DNA of 64,000 nucleotides, taken from the NCBI GenBank assembly GCA_045627365.1, contig JAZQNN010000008.1, positions 23,809 through 87,808 on the forward strand, read 5' to 3'. Under the pieces are notes generated by a model. It was not told where the DNA came from and did not search any database. It saw nothing but the letters and a program-made list of their open reading frames with translations. Position numbers and translations under genes: made by a program. Shown here one piece after another: positions 43,017-51,283 of this stretch. The number at the start of each line of letters is the position of its first letter. Within the stretch, counting starts at the first letter, position 1. The DNA comes from RGIG5612 sp045627365 (GTDB taxonomy: Bacteria; Bacillota; Clostridia; Lachnospirales; Lachnospiraceae).

Positions 43017-43026
43017 AGGCTATAAA

Positions 43027-44244
43027 TTGACACAGAGAAGAGCAGGCTCGAATAATCCTAAATATCCGCTGTCCCAGAATTATTCTGACAGCCGCAAAAT
43101 TTCGAGCAGACAAAGGTATACAGAAGAACCGATCATCAGAAGAGATCAATCCTTAAGCCGCAGCCAGAGCAACGCCAAAAGCAGAGCAAGAGCCCGCGCT
43201 GCAGCTAAAAGGCGCAAAAAGATCATCATCAGCAGGATCATCGCATGTTCGCTGCTTTTGATCTGTATCATCCTGATCATTGTTCTTGCTGTAAGATGCA
43301 GTAAGAATAAGGACAATAACCCTTCAGAGACAGGCAGTAACAAGCAGCACAATGAACAGCAATCGACCGGTTCAAAGGATAAGCCAAAAGAAAGCGAGGC
43401 TAAGCCTGTTGATTATGATGATACAGAGCCTCCTGAGCTTTCAGGGCCAAAGACGATATACGTTAATGTAGGTTCTACAGTTGCCTATAAATCTTATATT
43501 CAGGTTACCGATGACTGGGATGACGATCCGACTATCAAGGTAAACGCAGATGATGTCAATCTGGCCAAGCCCGGAACATATTTTGTTGAATATACAGCGA
43601 TCGATGCTTCCGGCAATTATTCTACAAAGGAAATATCTGTTGAAGTTGAAGACAACGGATATGAAAATGTTGAAGAAGATGTCATTTACGACTATGTGAA
43701 CAGTATTCTTTTTGGCGATGGCGACAAGGATGAGCCGAACGGCATCATTCAGCCTTGGATGAGCGATCTGCAGAAGGTATTCAGAATTTTCTACTATGTA
43801 AGAGATACCTTTGAATATGTGCCGGATTCTTCTTACATGGAATATAAGCAGGAAGCATACAAATTCCTGATGACGTACAAAGATAACTGTTATGCAAACG
43901 TATGCTTAAGCCAGCTTATGCTTGAGTGCTGCGGATTCCAAAGCTATCTTGCCGAAGGACCGATGTCTGAGAATTTCGGAGACGGCGGAGAAGAGCACTA
44001 CTGGAATATGGTCAGCATCGACGGCGGTCAGAACTGGTACAGATACGATGCGGCATGGTGGAGCTGGATGTATTCCGAGTATCCGATGTGCATGATGACT
44101 GATGATTTTGCACAGGAAATATCGCAAAGACATGCCGGCATATATCCGAAAGCAAGTGCAAATTATCCTGCAACGCCAAAAGAAGATCTGTGGACACCGG
44201 ATACGATGGATGCCCTTGGACTGAATAAAAATGATTTGAACTGA
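43027..44244 (+). CDS. Membrane-anchored transglutaminase-like protein with a DUF5011-type Ig domain, TTG start
   Basis: The 405-residue protein has a basic, Ser/Arg-rich cytoplasmic start (1-66), one membrane span (about 67-90), a low-complexity linker, a DUF5011/Ig-like domain (132-207, ending AIDASGNYSTKEISVEV) and a transglutaminase-like fold. The presumed triad is Cys288 (DNCYANVC), His324 (EEHYWNMV) and Asp341 (YRYDAAWW). It would act outside the cell, perhaps on wall proteins or as a peptidase. It heads a group with a carrier protein, MBOAT and SGNH-like genes. The TTG start follows GAGG. Confidence 0.8.
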   Translation: MTQRRAGSNNPKYPLSQNYSDSRKISSRQRYTEEPIIRRDQSLSRSQSNAKSRARARAAAKRRKKIIISRIIACSLLLICIILIIVLAVRCSKNKDNNPSETGSNKQHNEQQSTGSKDKPKESEAKPVDYDDTEPPELSGPKTIYVNVGSTVAYKSYIQVTDDWDDDPTIKVNADDVNLAKPGTYFVEYTAIDASGNYSTKEISVEVEDNGYENVEEDVIYDYVNSILFGDGDKDEPNGIIQPWMSDLQKVFRIFYYVRDTFEYVPDSSYMEYKQEAYKFLMTYKDNCYANVCLSQLMLECCGFQSYLAEGPMSENFGDGGEEHYWNMVSIDGGQNWYRYDAAWWSWMYSEYPMCMMTDDFAQEISQRHAGIYPKASANYPATPKEDLWTPDTMDALGLNKNDLN

Positions 44245-44259
44245 AAAGGAGATAAATAA

Positions 44260-44490
44260 ATGTTTGACGAATTACTTGAAATACTTGAAGATCTTCACCC
44301 GGAAGTTGATTTCGATACTGAAGACAAGCTCATTGATGCCAAAATTCTTGACTCTTTCGATATCGTTACTATCGTAGCCGAGATTAATGACACTTTTGAT
44401 GTTGCCATTCCGGCCGAGGAACTTATACCGGAAAACTTTAACTCAGCACAGGCTCTTTGGGCACTTGTAGAAAAATTACAGGACGAATAA
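44260..44490 (+). CDS. dltC: DltC-like acyl/aminoacyl carrier protein
   Basis: The 76-residue acidic four-helix carrier protein has its phosphopantetheine site at Ser32 in AKILDSFDIVTIVAEINDTF. DltC receives D-alanine from DltA and hands it to the membrane acyltransferase. The next gene begins one base after its stop and encodes an MBOAT, supporting a DltC role. AAAGGAG lies ten bases before the ATG. An acyl group other than D-alanine cannot be excluded. Confidence 0.8.
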   Translation: MFDELLEILEDLHPEVDFDTEDKLIDAKILDSFDIVTIVAEINDTFDVAIPAEELIPENFNSAQALWALVEKLQDE

Positions 44491-44491
44491 A

Positions 44492-46060
44492 ATGTCATTC
44501 ACATCGATACCTTTTCTGCTTTTTCTGGCAGTACTGATAGTTTTATATTACGTTTTGCCTAAGAAGAACCAATGGATACTTCTTCTTGTCGGCAGCTATG
44601 TTTTCTATTATTTCGCAGGCCTTAAGTACTTTGCATTTATCCTGTTTACGACCATTACGACTTACCTTGTAACGATCTATATGGACAAAAACAATGCAAG
44701 GCAGGCTGAATACCTGGCTGAGCACAAAGCTGAACTCTCTAAAGAGGAGAAGAAGGCATACAAGGCAAAAATCAAGTCTAAAAACAGATTCTGGTTTGTT
44801 GTCACGATCGTTGTCAACTTCGGCATTCTGTTCTTCTGCAAAGCATGCCTTGTTGACCCGCTTCGCAGCATTATGTCCGGCAATGAAACGTTTTCTTTTA
44901 TTACTTTTGGACTGCCGATGGGTATGTCATTTTACATGTTCCAGTCCATGGGATATGTGATCGATGTTTACAGAGGAAAAGCAGAGGCTCTTAAGAATCC
45001 TTTCAAAGTAGCACTTTTCACAGCATTCTTCCCGCAGCTCGTTCAGGGTCCTATCAGCAAATTCGATCAGCTAAGGGAAGACCTGTTCAGACCGCATACA
45101 TTCGACTCAAAAACAGTTGGATTCGGTCTTCAGCGCATGCTTTGGGGTTACTTTAAGAAAATGGTCATTGCAGACAGGCTCGCTGTGGCGATCGGCGTTC
45201 TTAAAGCTCCGGAGTACACCGGCGTTGCATTTTTCATCTGTACTTTGTTCTACACAGCTCAGTTATATGCAGACTTTTCAGGCGGAATCGATATTGCGAT
45301 CGGTGCAGCTCAGGCTCTTGACATAAAGCTTCCGGAGAACTTCATCAGACCATTCTTCTCGAAGAATATCGCAGAGTACTGGAGACGTTGGCATATATCT
45401 CTTAATGAGTGGATGCGCAGCTATATATTCTATCCGATCTCGGTTTCAGGACCGATGCTTAAGCTGGCTGTTAAGTCCCGCAAGAAATTCGGCCGTTTCG
45501 GAATGAGGCTTCCTATCTATGTGGGGTCGATCCTTTGCTGGCTCGGTACAGGCGTTTGGCATGGTTTCAATCTGAAATTCATCATCTGGGGACTCCTTAA
45601 CTGCTTCGTTATCGTTATTTCCGAGGAACTGAACCCGGTATATGAGAAATTCCACGAAAAGACTCATCTTAAAGAGAAAAAAGGATACGGCATATTTGAA
45701 ATCGTTCGCACTTTCCTTTTGATGAACCTGATCAGGGCTACGGATCTGTTCAATAACGTCGGAGAGTATTTCTCAAAGATCGGATCTTTAGCATATAAGT
45801 TCAACTTCTCGGTTCTTTCTGACGGCACGCTGATGAACGTCGGACTTACGGTTTCTGACTATATAATTGCCGGCTGCGGTATTGTACTGATGTTTATTGT
45901 CAGCCTTATCCAGGAAAAAGGAAGTGTCCGCGAAAAGCTGCAGGGCATTCCTCGTGTAGCGAGATATGCTATATTTATGGTCATATTATTTGCAATAATA
46001 CTGTTTGGCAAATACGGCTTCGGCTTCGACGCTGCTGATTTTATTTACAATCAGTTCTAA
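44492..46060 (+). CDS. dltB: DltB/AlgI-like membrane-bound O-acyltransferase (MBOAT)
   Basis: The 522-residue protein has ten or more membrane segments and MBOAT motifs: MSFYMFQSMGYVIDVYRG, FFPQLVQGPISKFDQL and the catalytic His in GTGVWHGFNLKFIIWGLL (about residue 355). Such enzymes move an acyl or aminoacyl group across the membrane onto a cell-surface polymer. The order carrier, MBOAT, SGNH-like protein resembles dlt operons but with the ligase gene placed last and under its own promoter. Confidence 0.87.
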   Translation: MSFTSIPFLLFLAVLIVLYYVLPKKNQWILLLVGSYVFYYFAGLKYFAFILFTTITTYLVTIYMDKNNARQAEYLAEHKAELSKEEKKAYKAKIKSKNRFWFVVTIVVNFGILFFCKACLVDPLRSIMSGNETFSFITFGLPMGMSFYMFQSMGYVIDVYRGKAEALKNPFKVALFTAFFPQLVQGPISKFDQLREDLFRPHTFDSKTVGFGLQRMLWGYFKKMVIADRLAVAIGVLKAPEYTGVAFFICTLFYTAQLYADFSGGIDIAIGAAQALDIKLPENFIRPFFSKNIAEYWRRWHISLNEWMRSYIFYPISVSGPMLKLAVKSRKKFGRFGMRLPIYVGSILCWLGTGVWHGFNLKFIIWGLLNCFVIVISEELNPVYEKFHEKTHLKEKKGYGIFEIVRTFLLMNLIRATDLFNNVGEYFSKIGSLAYKFNFSVLSDGTLMNVGLTVSDYIIAGCGIVLMFIVSLIQEKGSVREKLQGIPRVARYAIFMVILFAIILFGKYGFGFDAADFIYNQF

Positions 46061-46069
46061 GGTGACGCA

Positions 46070-47149
46070 ATGAAGAAAAAAACACTGATAATATTTATTG
46101 TGACAATCCTTATATGCGGCGCACTTCTTTGGTTCGTTCAAAGACTTGTTGAACCTAAATACATGTCTGAGACTCCGGAAGGGGCGATGATTGCCGAATA
46201 TTACGATAATTGTGAGAATAACGATATTATTTTTGTTGGCGACTGCGAAGTATATGAATATATTTCTCCGATCACATTATGGGAGAATTACGGAATCACA
46301 TCATATATTCGCGGAAGCGCACAGCAGCTGGTTTGGCAGTCCTATTATCTGGTTGAGGACACATTCCGCCACGAAAAGCCTAAAGCTGTCATTTATAACG
46401 TTGGATCGATGATCCACGCTGACCCTGACAGCACTGATAAAGAAAGCGGAGCTGCCGGAACACGTGAAGCTTATAACCGTATGTCAATCGACGGAATGAA
46501 ATGGTCATTTTCAAAACTCGGTGCGATCAGTTCTTCTATGACGACTAAGGAGAAGAACGGAGACGGTGCCTGGTCATATATTTTCCCGATCCTCAGATAT
46601 CATGACAGATGGTCCGATCTTTCCGAAGAAGATTTCAAATTCTTTTTCAAGAGAGACCCTGTTACTGACAACGGATACCTGATGGAAGTTGCTAAAAGAC
46701 CTGTCGAAGGATCCTACACAGATATGCCTAAGATCAGCTATGATTTCGGTGACTACGCAATGTCGTATCTGGAAAGGCTGACTGTGCTTTGTAAAGCAAA
46801 CGGAGTAGAGCTGATACTCATGAAAGCTCCGTCGCTTTATCCGATCTGGCATGATGAATATGAAGAACAGATCCGCGCATATGCCGAAGAACATGATCTT
46901 ACATATATCAATTGCTTTGAATATGAGGATGAGATCGGTATAGACTGGAGCAACGATACATACGACAAAGGTCTTCATCTCAATGTGTACGGTGCTGAGA
47001 AGATGGGTGATTTTCTAGGAAAATATTTATCTGAGGAACTTGGCTTTGAAAGTCATAAAAATGACACAGAAATATCTGATAATTGGCTGAAGAAAGCCGA
47101 TGTATATTATGAAAGGAAAGCTGCTCTTGAAGCTGAGCAGAACAATTGA
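46070..47149 (+). CDS. Membrane-anchored SGNH-like protein (DltD-like position)
   Basis: The 359-residue protein has an N-terminal membrane anchor (about residues 5-24) and an extracellular SGNH-type fold. The block I motif reads DIIFVGDCEVYEYISP, with Cys59 where GDSxS has Ser. The C-terminal block shows DKGLHLNVYGAEKMGDFL with the expected Asp and His. It lies right after the MBOAT gene, the place of dltD, so it likely helps transfer the acyl group to its acceptor. Whether Cys59 is catalytic is unknown. Confidence 0.72.
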   Translation: MKKKTLIIFIVTILICGALLWFVQRLVEPKYMSETPEGAMIAEYYDNCENNDIIFVGDCEVYEYISPITLWENYGITSYIRGSAQQLVWQSYYLVEDTFRHEKPKAVIYNVGSMIHADPDSTDKESGAAGTREAYNRMSIDGMKWSFSKLGAISSSMTTKEKNGDGAWSYIFPILRYHDRWSDLSEEDFKFFFKRDPVTDNGYLMEVAKRPVEGSYTDMPKISYDFGDYAMSYLERLTVLCKANGVELILMKAPSLYPIWHDEYEEQIRAYAEEHDLTYINCFEYEDEIGIDWSNDTYDKGLHLNVYGAEKMGDFLGKYLSEELGFESHKNDTEISDNWLKKADVYYERKAALEAEQNN

Positions 47150-47189
47150 TATAATATCGCGGAACTATTATATAATGAGGTATATAAAA

Positions 47190-47741
47190 ATGAAGAAAAT
47201 ATTAGCAGTTATCGCAGTTATTTGCGCAGGAGCACTTCTTATGTGCGCATGCGGCGGCCAGAAGGAGAATCCTGATAAGCCATCAGATTCCGGCAAGGAC
47301 ACAGTTACTACTGAGAACGCCGGCGATGTTAAGGCCGATGGGGATGATTATTATTTCACATATAAGGGAACTGATATTCATACTCACGCAGAGGCAGCTG
47401 ATATCATCGCAGCACTTGGCGAGCCTAAGGACAAACAGGAATCAGCAAGCTGCGCTTTTGAGGAGAATGATATCCAGTATTTTTACGGCAGCTTCTATCT
47501 TACGACCGGTACTCTGAAAGGCGTTGATTATATCACAGCTCTCTGGTTTGCTGATGATACTGTTGAGACCAATGAAGGCCTGTGCATCGGAGATTCCAAA
47601 GAAAAGGTAGAGAAGATCTACGGAACAGACGGATTTAACGGAACAAACGCATACGTCAACAAAAAGGGTGATATGGAATTGACCATTATCATAAAAGACG
47701 ATGCAGTAAGCTCAATTCAGTACATCGCACTGTGGGATTGA
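47190..47741 (+). CDS. Small lipoprotein
   Basis: From ATG 47190 the 183-residue product starts MKKILAVIAVICAGALLMCA with a lipobox just before Cys21, so it should be a membrane-tethered lipoprotein. The frame opens at ATG 47100, but that start lies inside the upstream gene and lacks a signal sequence; GAGG sits nine bases before 47190. The mature part has an Asp/Lys-rich linker and a domain around ALGEPKDKQESASCAFEEND that I do not recognise. It ends the first part of the dlt-like locus. Confidence 0.75.
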   Translation: MKKILAVIAVICAGALLMCACGGQKENPDKPSDSGKDTVTTENAGDVKADGDDYYFTYKGTDIHTHAEAADIIAALGEPKDKQESASCAFEENDIQYFYGSFYLTTGTLKGVDYITALWFADDTVETNEGLCIGDSKEKVEKIYGTDGFNGTNAYVNKKGDMELTIIIKDDAVSSIQYIALWD

Positions 47742-47769
47742 TCAGATAAGTTTTTTTATAGTTTTTACT

Positions 47770-47806
47770 AAAGAAAGAGTTGGTTTTGTACCAACTCTTT
47801 CTTTTT
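47770..47806 (+). terminator. Terminator after the lipoprotein gene
   Basis: Perfect 15-base stem AAAGAAAGAGTTGGT/ACCAACTCTTTCTTT, loop TTTGT, followed by T's. Confidence 0.93.
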
Positions 47807-47898
47807 GCATAAGTAAGGGTTATACAAAAATGACATAACCTGATAATATATTGTCATTTTACAAGACTGCACAAAAAGCCGATAATTTTTAACAGATA

Positions 47899-47929
47899 AC
47901 AGCCCCTGTTTCAGGGGCTGTGATTTTTT
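47899..47929 (+). terminator. Second terminator before the ligase gene
   Basis: Ten-base stem ACAGCCCCTG/CAGGGGCTGT with loop TTT, then GATTTTTTG. No coding gene lies between it and the previous terminator, so it may end a short transcript. Confidence 0.85.
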
Positions 47930-47942
47930 GCCTTTCTTCAAG

Positions 47943-47971
47943 TTGCCATTCATATTTATGTGTTTTATAAT
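47943..47971 (+). promoter_or_regulatory. Promoter of the dltA-like gene
   Basis: TTGCCA (47943-47948), 17-base spacer, consensus TATAAT (47966-47971). Confidence 0.7.
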
Positions 47972-48000
47972 GACTGATGGTAATATTTTAGGAGGACAAT

Positions 48001-49515
48001 ATGAATAACGTTTTAGAATATCTTAAAGCATCTGCCGCTTCTTATCCGAATAAATTGGCTATTGCTGATATTGAGCATGGATATACTTTTTCAGAACTTT
48101 GGAATATATCCGGAGCTTTTGCCGGATACATATGTGATACATTTTTTTATAAGAATAGGGCAATCGGTGTCATAGCAGACAGAAACGCTGATACACTTGT
48201 TTATTTCATGGCTGCACTTATGAGCGGCAATTATTATGTTCCGATCGATCCGGAGATGCCTGAAGCCAAGATGAGCTCAGTCATCGAAACGAGCGAGATC
48301 GAACTTGTTCTCGGAAGAAAAGAAAGCTCTCAAATCGTTGAGAGACTTAATAAAGGCTTAAAATATGCTTCCCTTGATGATTGCGGCCCGAGTGATCACT
48401 CAAGTGTCTCTGAGACGCTCTCATTTGACGATTTCGACTCGTCATCTCCGCTTTACATAATTTATACATCCGGTTCAACAGGCACCCCTAAGGGCGTTTT
48501 AAAGAGCCACAAAGCATATATCAGCTTTATTGACGCATATGTTGATCAGTTTGGCTTTGACAGCAGCGAAGTTATCGGCAATCAGACGCCTTTCTATTTT
48601 GACGCTTCTGCTAAAGATATCTATCTGATGCTTAAGACCGGCGCAACCATGTATATTATTCCGACTGAATATTTTATGCTTACGCCTTCACTGATCAAAT
48701 TTATGAACGAAAAGGGAATCACCTTCATATCATGGGTTCCTTCCGCGCTGGCTGTTGTTGTTCAGCTTAATACTTTTAAAGCCATCATGCCTACCACTTT
48801 GAAAAAGGTGTTCTTTATCGGCGAAGTTATGCCAATGAAACATCTTAACAGCTGGCGAGCCGCGCTTCCTGAGCTGAAATATGTCAACCTTTACGGCGCA
48901 TCTGAGAATGCCGGATTCAGCTGTTATTATGAGGTAGAGAAGGAATTTGCCAATGACGAATCTCTTCCTATCGGTAAACCGCTCGGCAATTGCAAGGTAT
49001 ACCTTGTCGATAACGGTCAGATCGTAACCGAGCCCGGTAAGGTCGGCGAAATATATGTTGTTACGGATGCTCTGGCTACAGAATATTACAAAGATCCTGA
49101 AAAGACCGCATCTGTCTTTGTTCAGATGGACTTCGGTGAAGGTCCTGTAAGGACATACAAGAGCGGAGATCTTGCTTACTATGACAACGAGGGCAATCTC
49201 ATCTTCGCCGCCCGTAATGACTCTCAGATCAAGCATATGGGACACAGGATCGAGCTTGGAGAAATCGATACGATAGCAGGCGCGCTTCCTGAGATCGACA
49301 GATGCTGCACGCTTTATAACAAAGAAAAAGGCAGAATAGTATTATTCTGCCAGTTAAATAAAGAATATTCTGAGTTAAAGGGTAATGACATCAAAGGACT
49401 TCTGGGCGGCAAATTATCCTCATACATGATTCCTAACAAAGTAGTGATCATGGACGACCTTCCTCTTAATGCCAACCGTAAGATCGACAGGGTCAAGCTG
49501 AAAGAACTGCTTTAA
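48001..49515 (+). CDS. dltA: DltA-like amino acid adenylation/AMP-binding ligase
   Basis: The 504-residue adenylate-forming enzyme has the P-loop IYTSGSTGTPKGVLKSH (about residues 157-173), NLYGASENAGFSCYYEV, the hinge YKSGDLAYYDNEGNL and the catalytic lysine in LPLNANRKIDRVKL. DltA activates D-alanine and loads DltC. The size and domain order fit DltA and NRPS A domains; the pocket was not compared residue by residue, so the amino acid is inferred from the nearby carrier and MBOAT genes. AGGAGGA lies four to five bases before the ATG. It is transcribed from its own promoter. Confidence 0.8.
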   Translation: MNNVLEYLKASAASYPNKLAIADIEHGYTFSELWNISGAFAGYICDTFFYKNRAIGVIADRNADTLVYFMAALMSGNYYVPIDPEMPEAKMSSVIETSEIELVLGRKESSQIVERLNKGLKYASLDDCGPSDHSSVSETLSFDDFDSSSPLYIIYTSGSTGTPKGVLKSHKAYISFIDAYVDQFGFDSSEVIGNQTPFYFDASAKDIYLMLKTGATMYIIPTEYFMLTPSLIKFMNEKGITFISWVPSALAVVVQLNTFKAIMPTTLKKVFFIGEVMPMKHLNSWRAALPELKYVNLYGASENAGFSCYYEVEKEFANDESLPIGKPLGNCKVYLVDNGQIVTEPGKVGEIYVVTDALATEYYKDPEKTASVFVQMDFGEGPVRTYKSGDLAYYDNEGNLIFAARNDSQIKHMGHRIELGEIDTIAGALPEIDRCCTLYNKEKGRIVLFCQLNKEYSELKGNDIKGLLGGKLSSYMIPNKVVIMDDLPLNANRKIDRVKLKELL

Positions 49516-49524
49516 TTGCTGTTC

Positions 49525-50433
49525 TTACCTGGAATGTTTCTCGGAAATCATGTCAAGAATATCCAGAAGTTCAGACCAGACAAATGCTTTATCAGCGTCA
49601 TTGAATATCTCGTGACGCTGATTTTTATATAATTTGTAGCTGACGTCTGTATATCCTTCTGCTTTGAACATATCGACAGCCTTTAGTAATTTGGCTTTGT
49701 TACCCATGCAAGGATCTTTCTCGCCGGACATGAATCTTACCGGAATATCGGTATTTTTCTTGATCCAGGTCGAAGAGCCGTAAACGTTCTCCATAAGCTC
49801 CATCAAAGTGTAGAAACCGTTAAGAGTAAATATATATCCGCACTTAGGATCTGCCTCGTAAGCCTCCCATACGCTTGAATCACTTGCAAGCCATGCAAAT
49901 TGCGATTCTTCATTCGGAAACGCTTTAGAGAATGGTCCATTTACAAGATTATTAATGAATTTTGAGCGATAATATTCGCCTTTGATCCCCTCGATAGCCT
50001 TGATCATGAGCTTGGCTACGCCCTTGGCAGGATTGTCGGTCGGAAGGCCTGAAAGAATCAGTCCGTCAACAAAATTATCGTACTTTTTGAAATACGATAT
50101 GGAAACAAGAGTGCCCATGCTGTGCCCGAGCAGAACACATGGGACTCCCGGATATTCATCTTTGATATAAAGATTGATATCATGAATATCGCCCACAAGG
50201 TTGGATACGGCATTATCTCCGAAATAGCCAAGTTCTCCGGATCTTCTGATATTGTCTCCGTGTCCTCTTAAATCACTGGTTACAACAACATAACCGTTCT
50301 CGCTTAAATATTCCGCCAGAGCAGTGTACCTGAGCTGATGCTCGCACATACCATGAACGATCTGAAGAACACCTTTAACAGGCGTTCCGTAAGCAGGTTT
50401 GTAAACCTTTGCGAAGTCTGATAATGTTCTCAT
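49525..50433 (-). CDS. Alpha/beta hydrolase (monoacylglycerol-lipase-like)
   Basis: The 302-residue hydrolase has the family features VLQIVHGMCEHQLRY (oxyanion loop), the nucleophile elbow LLGHSMGTLVSI (Ser about 97), Asp in SGEKDPCMG and His in KNQRHEIFND. It resembles serine lysophospholipase/monoglyceride lipase proteins of Clostridia. No signal peptide is seen. It is the last gene of the ABC-F, PHP, hydrolase minus-strand run, two bases after the PHP gene, and its true substrate is unknown. Confidence 0.87.
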   Translation of the reverse strand: MRTLSDFAKVYKPAYGTPVKGVLQIVHGMCEHQLRYTALAEYLSENGYVVVTSDLRGHGDNIRRSGELGYFGDNAVSNLVGDIHDINLYIKDEYPGVPCVLLGHSMGTLVSISYFKKYDNFVDGLILSGLPTDNPAKGVAKLMIKAIEGIKGEYYRSKFINNLVNGPFSKAFPNEESQFAWLASDSSVWEAYEADPKCGYIFTLNGFYTLMELMENVYGSSTWIKKNTDIPVRFMSGEKDPCMGNKAKLLKAVDMFKAEGYTDVSYKLYKNQRHEIFNDADKAFVWSELLDILDMISEKHSR

Positions 50434-50434
50434 T

Positions 50435-51283
50435 TTAGTTCCTTTCTGCTGCAGCGATCAAATCCTGCAAAATACTTTCTGATATCATTAAATTACCGCG
50501 GCCTGTTCCCAGGTCAATGTCCGGTTTTGTAATTCCGTGAAAATCCGTTCCTCCGGTGATCGCCATGCCGAGTTCCTTGGCCATAGCTCGGAATTTCATC
50601 TCATCCCTGTAGGTGTTTTCAGAATAAATTGCTTCGATACCTTTTACGCCAAGTGCTCTTGCATAACTGAACAGATCCATGTATTCGTCATCGGTAAAAT
50701 CATATTTGACGGGATGAGCAATAACAGCGGTCCCGCCTGCCGAGTAAATAAGGCGAAGCGCTTCTTCAAACTGAGGCTTATAACGCGGAATAAAGCAAGG
50801 ACAGGTCACGCCGATATATTTGTCAAAGGCCTCTGATATTGAACTTACGTAGCCATTTGCAAGAAGATATCTGGCAATGTGATGTCTTGTCATGACAGCA
50901 CTGTGATAACTGTCAGACAATTTCGCCATAGTAATATCGATTCCCTGGCGTCTTAAGAGAGCACACATCTTCTCATTACGGTCGAAGCTTGCTGCTTTTA
51001 TTCCTCTGAGTTTTGTTCTGAGAGCGGAGTTATTGTAGTCAATGAAATACGCAAGTACATGTATCTCACTGTCTCCATAAAGCGTTGAAAGCTCAAGCCC
51101 CGGGGAGACTTTGATCGGCAGATAATCGGCCGCGCGCATCGCTTCCGCGATCCCGTTTACCGTATCGTGATCCGTAAGTGCGATCGCCTTAAGACCCTTT
51201 TCGCAGGCGTATTTTACGATTTCCGAAGGGGTGTAGCTTCCGTCTGATTCAGTTGAATGAACATGCAGGTCTATGTAGCCCAT
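50435..51283 (-). CDS. PHP domain phosphoesterase
   Basis: The 282-residue protein has the PHP metal motifs in order: IDLHVHSTESDGSYTPSEIV (residues 4-23), ALTDHDTVNGI, AVIAHPVKYDF and GGTDFHGITKPDIDLG. These bind up to three metals and hydrolyse phosphoesters; related RNase AM/YciV enzymes act on nucleotide 3',5'-bisphosphates or short RNA. The ATG overlaps the ABC-F stop by one base, implying coupled translation. Confidence 0.88.
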   Translation of the reverse strand: MGYIDLHVHSTESDGSYTPSEIVKYACEKGLKAIALTDHDTVNGIAEAMRAADYLPIKVSPGLELSTLYGDSEIHVLAYFIDYNNSALRTKLRGIKAASFDRNEKMCALLRRQGIDITMAKLSDSYHSAVMTRHHIARYLLANGYVSSISEAFDKYIGVTCPCFIPRYKPQFEEALRLIYSAGGTAVIAHPVKYDFTDDEYMDLFSYARALGVKGIEAIYSENTYRDEMKFRAMAKELGMAITGGTDFHGITKPDIDLGTGRGNLMISESILQDLIAAAERN

